Assembly: GCA_965223035.1 (NCBI GenBank)
Contig: OZ244980.1
Coordinates: forward strand, 2,914,001 to 2,978,000
Direction of reading: 5' to 3'
Source of the DNA: CAMDPA01 sp965223035
GTDB lineage: Bacteria; Pseudomonadota; Alphaproteobacteria; Rhizobiales; Hyphomicrobiaceae
DNA length: 64,000 nucleotides
Positions 61,699-64,000 of this stretch are shown here, piece by piece. The first letter of the stretch is position 1, and every line of letters begins with the position of its first letter. The position numbers and the translations under genes are program-made. Under the pieces are notes generated by a model, which was not told the DNA's origin, searched no databases, and saw nothing but the letters and a program-made list of their open reading frames with translations.

Positions 61699-61789
61699 AT
61701 CATTTTGGCCCACGGGCGAAGCAAGCTAGATCATCGCGCCTTTAATCGGGATCGTTCCTATTCCGATTAAATGGGCCAAGATGATCTAG
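61695..61789. repeat. CTAG-ended hairpin repeat, copy M (nested form)
   Basis: An outer pair, CTAGATCATTTTGGCCCA and TGGGCCAAGATGATCTAG, is inverted and nearly perfect. Inside it, at 61726–61729, another CTAG begins CTAGATCATCGCGCC with hairpin TTTAATCGG...CCGATTAAA, so one element appears to lie within another. It fills the convergent bioA–moeA junction, and its two outer CTAGs supply the stop codons of both genes. Confidence 0.9.
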
Positions 61790-62991
61790 AAATCCAGCAG
61801 CAGCACCTCCACCTCGGCGCCCTGCGGCAGCTTGGGCGCATGCGGCGCTTGTACGATCAGCGCGTCCGCCTCGGCCAGGGCGGCCAACAGCGAACTGTCC
61901 TGGGAATGCACCGGTCGGACCGTCATTTGACCCTTGCTGTCGGTCGACAGAATGGCGCGGGCATAATGCTGTCGCGGTCCATTGGCCGGCATCGCCGTCG
62001 CGAGCCGGACGGGACGCCGCGCGAAATCGAGCTCCCCTTGGCCAAGCATGCGGCGGATCAACGGGATCAAGAACACGCGGGTGCAGATCAGCGACGAAAC
62101 CGGATTGCCCGGCAAGCCCATCACCCGCTGCCCGCCCAGCCGGCCAAACATCAGCGGCTTGCCCGGCCGCATCGCGATCCTCCAGAAATCGAGCGTGATG
62201 CCGATCTCGCGCAGAACCGGGGCGACCAAGTCGCGATCGCCGACCGAGGCCCCACCCACCGTCACGATGATGTCGGCGTCATGGGCGCGGGCCAGGCAGG
62301 CTTTCAAGCTTTCCCGGGTGTCGGCGGCGATACCGATCAAGTCCGGCTGGCCGCCCGCGCCTTCAACCATCGCCGCGATTCCGAACGGGTTGGCACAGAC
62401 GATCTGATCCGGCCCTGGCGCGATGCCAGGTAACACCAGCTCATCGCCGGTGGCGATGATCGCCACCCGCGGTTGACGATGAACAGGCAGCTCGGCATGG
62501 CCCATCGCCGCCGCCAGTGTCACCTCGCGGGCGTTGAGGCGGCGACCTGAGGCCAGCAGCACGGACCCAGTTGTGAAATCGAAACCGCGATGGCGGACGT
62601 AGCCTGGGTCGATCGCGCGGTCATCGATCACGACCTCGTCGCCGTCTGACCGGGTGTTCTCCTGAATGATGATGGCATCGGCGCCGATCGGCAGCGGGGC
62701 TCCGGTGAAGATGCGGACCGTCTCACCGGGCTGCACCTGCCCGTGGTAGCCGGCGCCGGCCTGGGACTGGCCGATCACCTTAAGGCGCACCGGCGCCTGC
62801 GTCACGTCGGCGGCGCGCACCGCATAGCCATCCATCGCCGAGGCATCGAACGGCGGCTGGGTGTGTTTGGCCGCCAGCGGCGCAGCGAGGATGCGCCCGT
62901 GCGCGCGATCGATCGCGATCAGCTCCGCCGGCGTCGCGGCAACGCCCTCAACGATACGCTCCAACGCCTCCGCAACGCTCAGCGGTGCCAT
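61786..62991 (-). CDS. moeA: Molybdopterin molybdenumtransferase MoeA
   Basis: Inserts molybdate into adenylylated molybdopterin. DGYAVRAADV near the N-terminus, IFTGAPLPIGADAIIIQENT, TVGGASVGDRDLVAPVLRE and MRPGKPLMFGRLGGQRVMGLPGNPVSSLI are MoeA landmarks. 401 residues. It starts in the stop codon of moaC (TAATG) and ends with TAG in the CTAG of repeat M. The end product would be needed by the molybdenum hydroxylase at 46.6–50.2 kb. Confidence 0.97.
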   Translation of the reverse strand: MAPLSVAEALERIVEGVAATPAELIAIDRAHGRILAAPLAAKHTQPPFDASAMDGYAVRAADVTQAPVRLKVIGQSQAGAGYHGQVQPGETVRIFTGAPLPIGADAIIIQENTRSDGDEVVIDDRAIDPGYVRHRGFDFTTGSVLLASGRRLNAREVTLAAAMGHAELPVHRQPRVAIIATGDELVLPGIAPGPDQIVCANPFGIAAMVEGAGGQPDLIGIAADTRESLKACLARAHDADIIVTVGGASVGDRDLVAPVLREIGITLDFWRIAMRPGKPLMFGRLGGQRVMGLPGNPVSSLICTRVFLIPLIRRMLGQGELDFARRPVRLATAMPANGPRQHYARAILSTDSKGQMTVRPVHSQDSSLLAALAEADALIVQAPHAPKLPQGAEVEVLLLDF

Positions 62992-63488
62992 TATCCGACC
63001 TCGCCCTTGCCGGCGGGCCTTCGATAGTGACCGGAACGCCCGCCGGACTTCTCGACGAGTTCGATGGCGCTGATCACCATGGCCTTATCGGCAGCCTTGA
63101 GCATATCGTAGATGGTGAGGCAGGCAACGGATACGGCCGTGAGAGCCTCCATTTCCACCCCGGTTTGTCCCGTGCAACGGACCTCCGCGCGGGCCCGGAT
63201 GCCGATCGGGTCGGTGCTGAGCTCGAATGTGACACTGGCCTGGGTGATCGGCAGGGGATGGCACAGAGGGATCAGCTCGTGGCAGCGCTTGGCCGCCATG
63301 ATGCCGGCGATGCGTGCGGTGGCCAGCACATCGCCTTTGCGCGCCTCGCCGCTCTCGACCAAGGCCAGGGTCGCAGCGGACATGCCGATGAAGCCCTCGG
63401 CCCGCGCGGTGCGATGCGTGATGGCCTTATTGGACACGTCGACCATCCGTGCCTCGCCCTTGTGGTTGATATGCGATAGCCGGCTCAC
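62991..63488 (-). CDS. moaC: Cyclic pyranopterin monophosphate synthase
   Basis: Second enzyme of the first step of molybdenum cofactor synthesis, acting with MoaA. The sequence LSHINHKGEARMVDVSNKAITHRTARAEG, AAKRCHELIPLCHPLPIT, GVEMEALTAVSVACLTIYDMLKAADKAMVI and GGRSGHYRRP is typical. GTG 63488 is the start, overlapping the trpC stop by GTGA; 165 residues. It lies between trpC and moeA, a conserved alphaproteobacterial order. Confidence 0.97.
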   Translation of the reverse strand: MSRLSHINHKGEARMVDVSNKAITHRTARAEGFIGMSAATLALVESGEARKGDVLATARIAGIMAAKRCHELIPLCHPLPITQASVTFELSTDPIGIRARAEVRCTGQTGVEMEALTAVSVACLTIYDMLKAADKAMVISAIELVEKSGGRSGHYRRPAGKGEVG

Positions 63489-64000
63489 GCTGCACCTGCC
63501 AACAGGGCGCGGGCGGCAGCGGCGACGTCGGGCTGTCGCATCAAGCTTTCGCCGACCAGGAAGGCGTTGACGCCGGCGCGCGACAGCCGCTGGACATCGT
63601 CGTGGACCAAGATGCCGCTCTCGCTGATCACCACCCGGTCGCGGGGGACGGACGGCAGCAGCGCCTCCGTCGTGGCCAAGCTGGTTTCGAACGTTTTCAG
63701 ATTTCGGTTGTTGATGCCGATCAGCCGACACGGCAGGCGCAACGCCCGCTCCAACTCGCCGGCATCGTGCACCTCGACGATCGCATCCATTGCCCACCGC
63801 GCGGCTTCCTCGGCGAGTGCCGCAGCGGTGTCGTCATCAATCTGCGCCAAGATCAGCAAGATGCAATCTGCTCCCCAACTGCGGGCCTCCGGCACCTGAT
63901 AGGGATCGATCATGAAATCCTTGCGCAACACCGGCAGGTCGCAGGCTTGCCGCGCCTCGGTAAGAAACGCAGGCGCGCCTTGAAACGATGGGGTGTCGGT
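63485..64000 (-). CDS. trpC: Indole-3-glycerol phosphate synthase (5' end outside window)
   Basis: C-terminal 171 residues of TrpC, which closes the indole ring in tryptophan synthesis. The visible part runs from TDTPSFQGAPAFLTEARQACDLPVLRKDFMIDPYQV (catalytic Lys in LRKDF) through ALAEEAARWAMDAIVEVHD, IGINNRNLKTFETSL, VISESGI and AFLVGESLMRQPDV. The frame remains open at the window edge, so about 90–95 residues lie beyond. It overlaps moaC by 4 bp. Confidence 0.97.
   Translation of the reverse strand, partial: TDTPSFQGAPAFLTEARQACDLPVLRKDFMIDPYQVPEARSWGADCILLILAQIDDDTAAALAEEAARWAMDAIVEVHDAGELERALRLPCRLIGINNRNLKTFETSLATTEALLPSVPRDRVVISESGILVHDDVQRLSRAGVNAFLVGESLMRQPDVAAAARALLAGAA

Noticed and set aside
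1..64000. tRNA or rRNA genes
   Set aside because: Scanning for GGTTCGANTC-like T-arms with a matching acceptor stem gave nothing convincing on either strand, and no rRNA-like stretch was seen.

Overview
The window looks like chromosome from a GC-rich alphaproteobacterium, most likely of the order Hyphomicrobiales or a close relative. Pointers are the DUF2948–hisD–UPF0262–low-molecular-weight phosphatase block, an E1-beta subunit of pyruvate dehydrogenase with its own lipoyl domain, an EipA/DUF1134 protein, the betaine-lipid pair btaA/btaB, and trpC–moaC–moeA in that order. Genus and species cannot be told from what is visible. No tRNA, rRNA, CRISPR array or prophage was recognised. About 52 chromosomal protein genes and one insertion sequence are supported.

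Layout. 0–16 kb: a D,D-carboxypeptidase, clpS–clpA, betaine-lipid synthesis (btaA, btaB), a DedA protein, an enlarged EipA-like protein, an aldo/keto reductase, a polysaccharide deacetylase, an RND-type exporter and an SH3 protein. 16–29 kb: a PEMT/ICMT-like methyltransferase, a DUF4287/DUF5655 protein, an exported coiled-coil protein, the DUF2948–hisD–UPF0262–phosphatase operon, a pair of M16 peptidases (one active, one lacking the metal site), ilvB–ilvH and miaA. 30–36 kb: an IS5-family element, serB, a SixA-like phosphatase, an SDR/LLM oxidoreductase pair and a cupin protein. 36–46 kb: pdhA, pdhB, pdhC, two paralogous small lipoproteins, lpdA, then groES–groEL under a CIRCE operator. 46–57 kb: a three-subunit molybdenum hydroxylase, a STAND-type ATPase with TPR repeats, yacG–maf–infA, a ZnuA-like protein, ruvC and ruvA. 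57–64 kb: bioB–bioF–bioD–bioA, then moeA, moaC and the 3' part of trpC on the other strand. The molybdenum cofactor genes could serve the molybdenum hydroxylase.

What stands out is the space between genes. At least 13 intergenic loci carry members of a modular hairpin family whose ends are the tetranucleotide CTAG. Modules come in several size classes, are joined through shared CTAGs, and occupy six of the seven convergent gene junctions; their terminal CTAG supplies the TAG stop codon of four genes. A second CTAG-ended family, about 130 bp when full length, is often chained to the first. The IS element sits inside a CTAG at the edge of one such repeat. In addition there are short tandem arrays (9, 12, 13, 15 and 20 bp units), one inside the signal-peptide region of the ZnuA-like gene and one at the start of clpS. 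Several gene pairs that are usually tightly packed (groES/groEL, pdhA/pdhB/pdhC, ruvC/ruvA, maf/yacG) are separated by 180–465 bp of apparently non-coding DNA, suggesting a genome where small repeats keep accumulating between genes.
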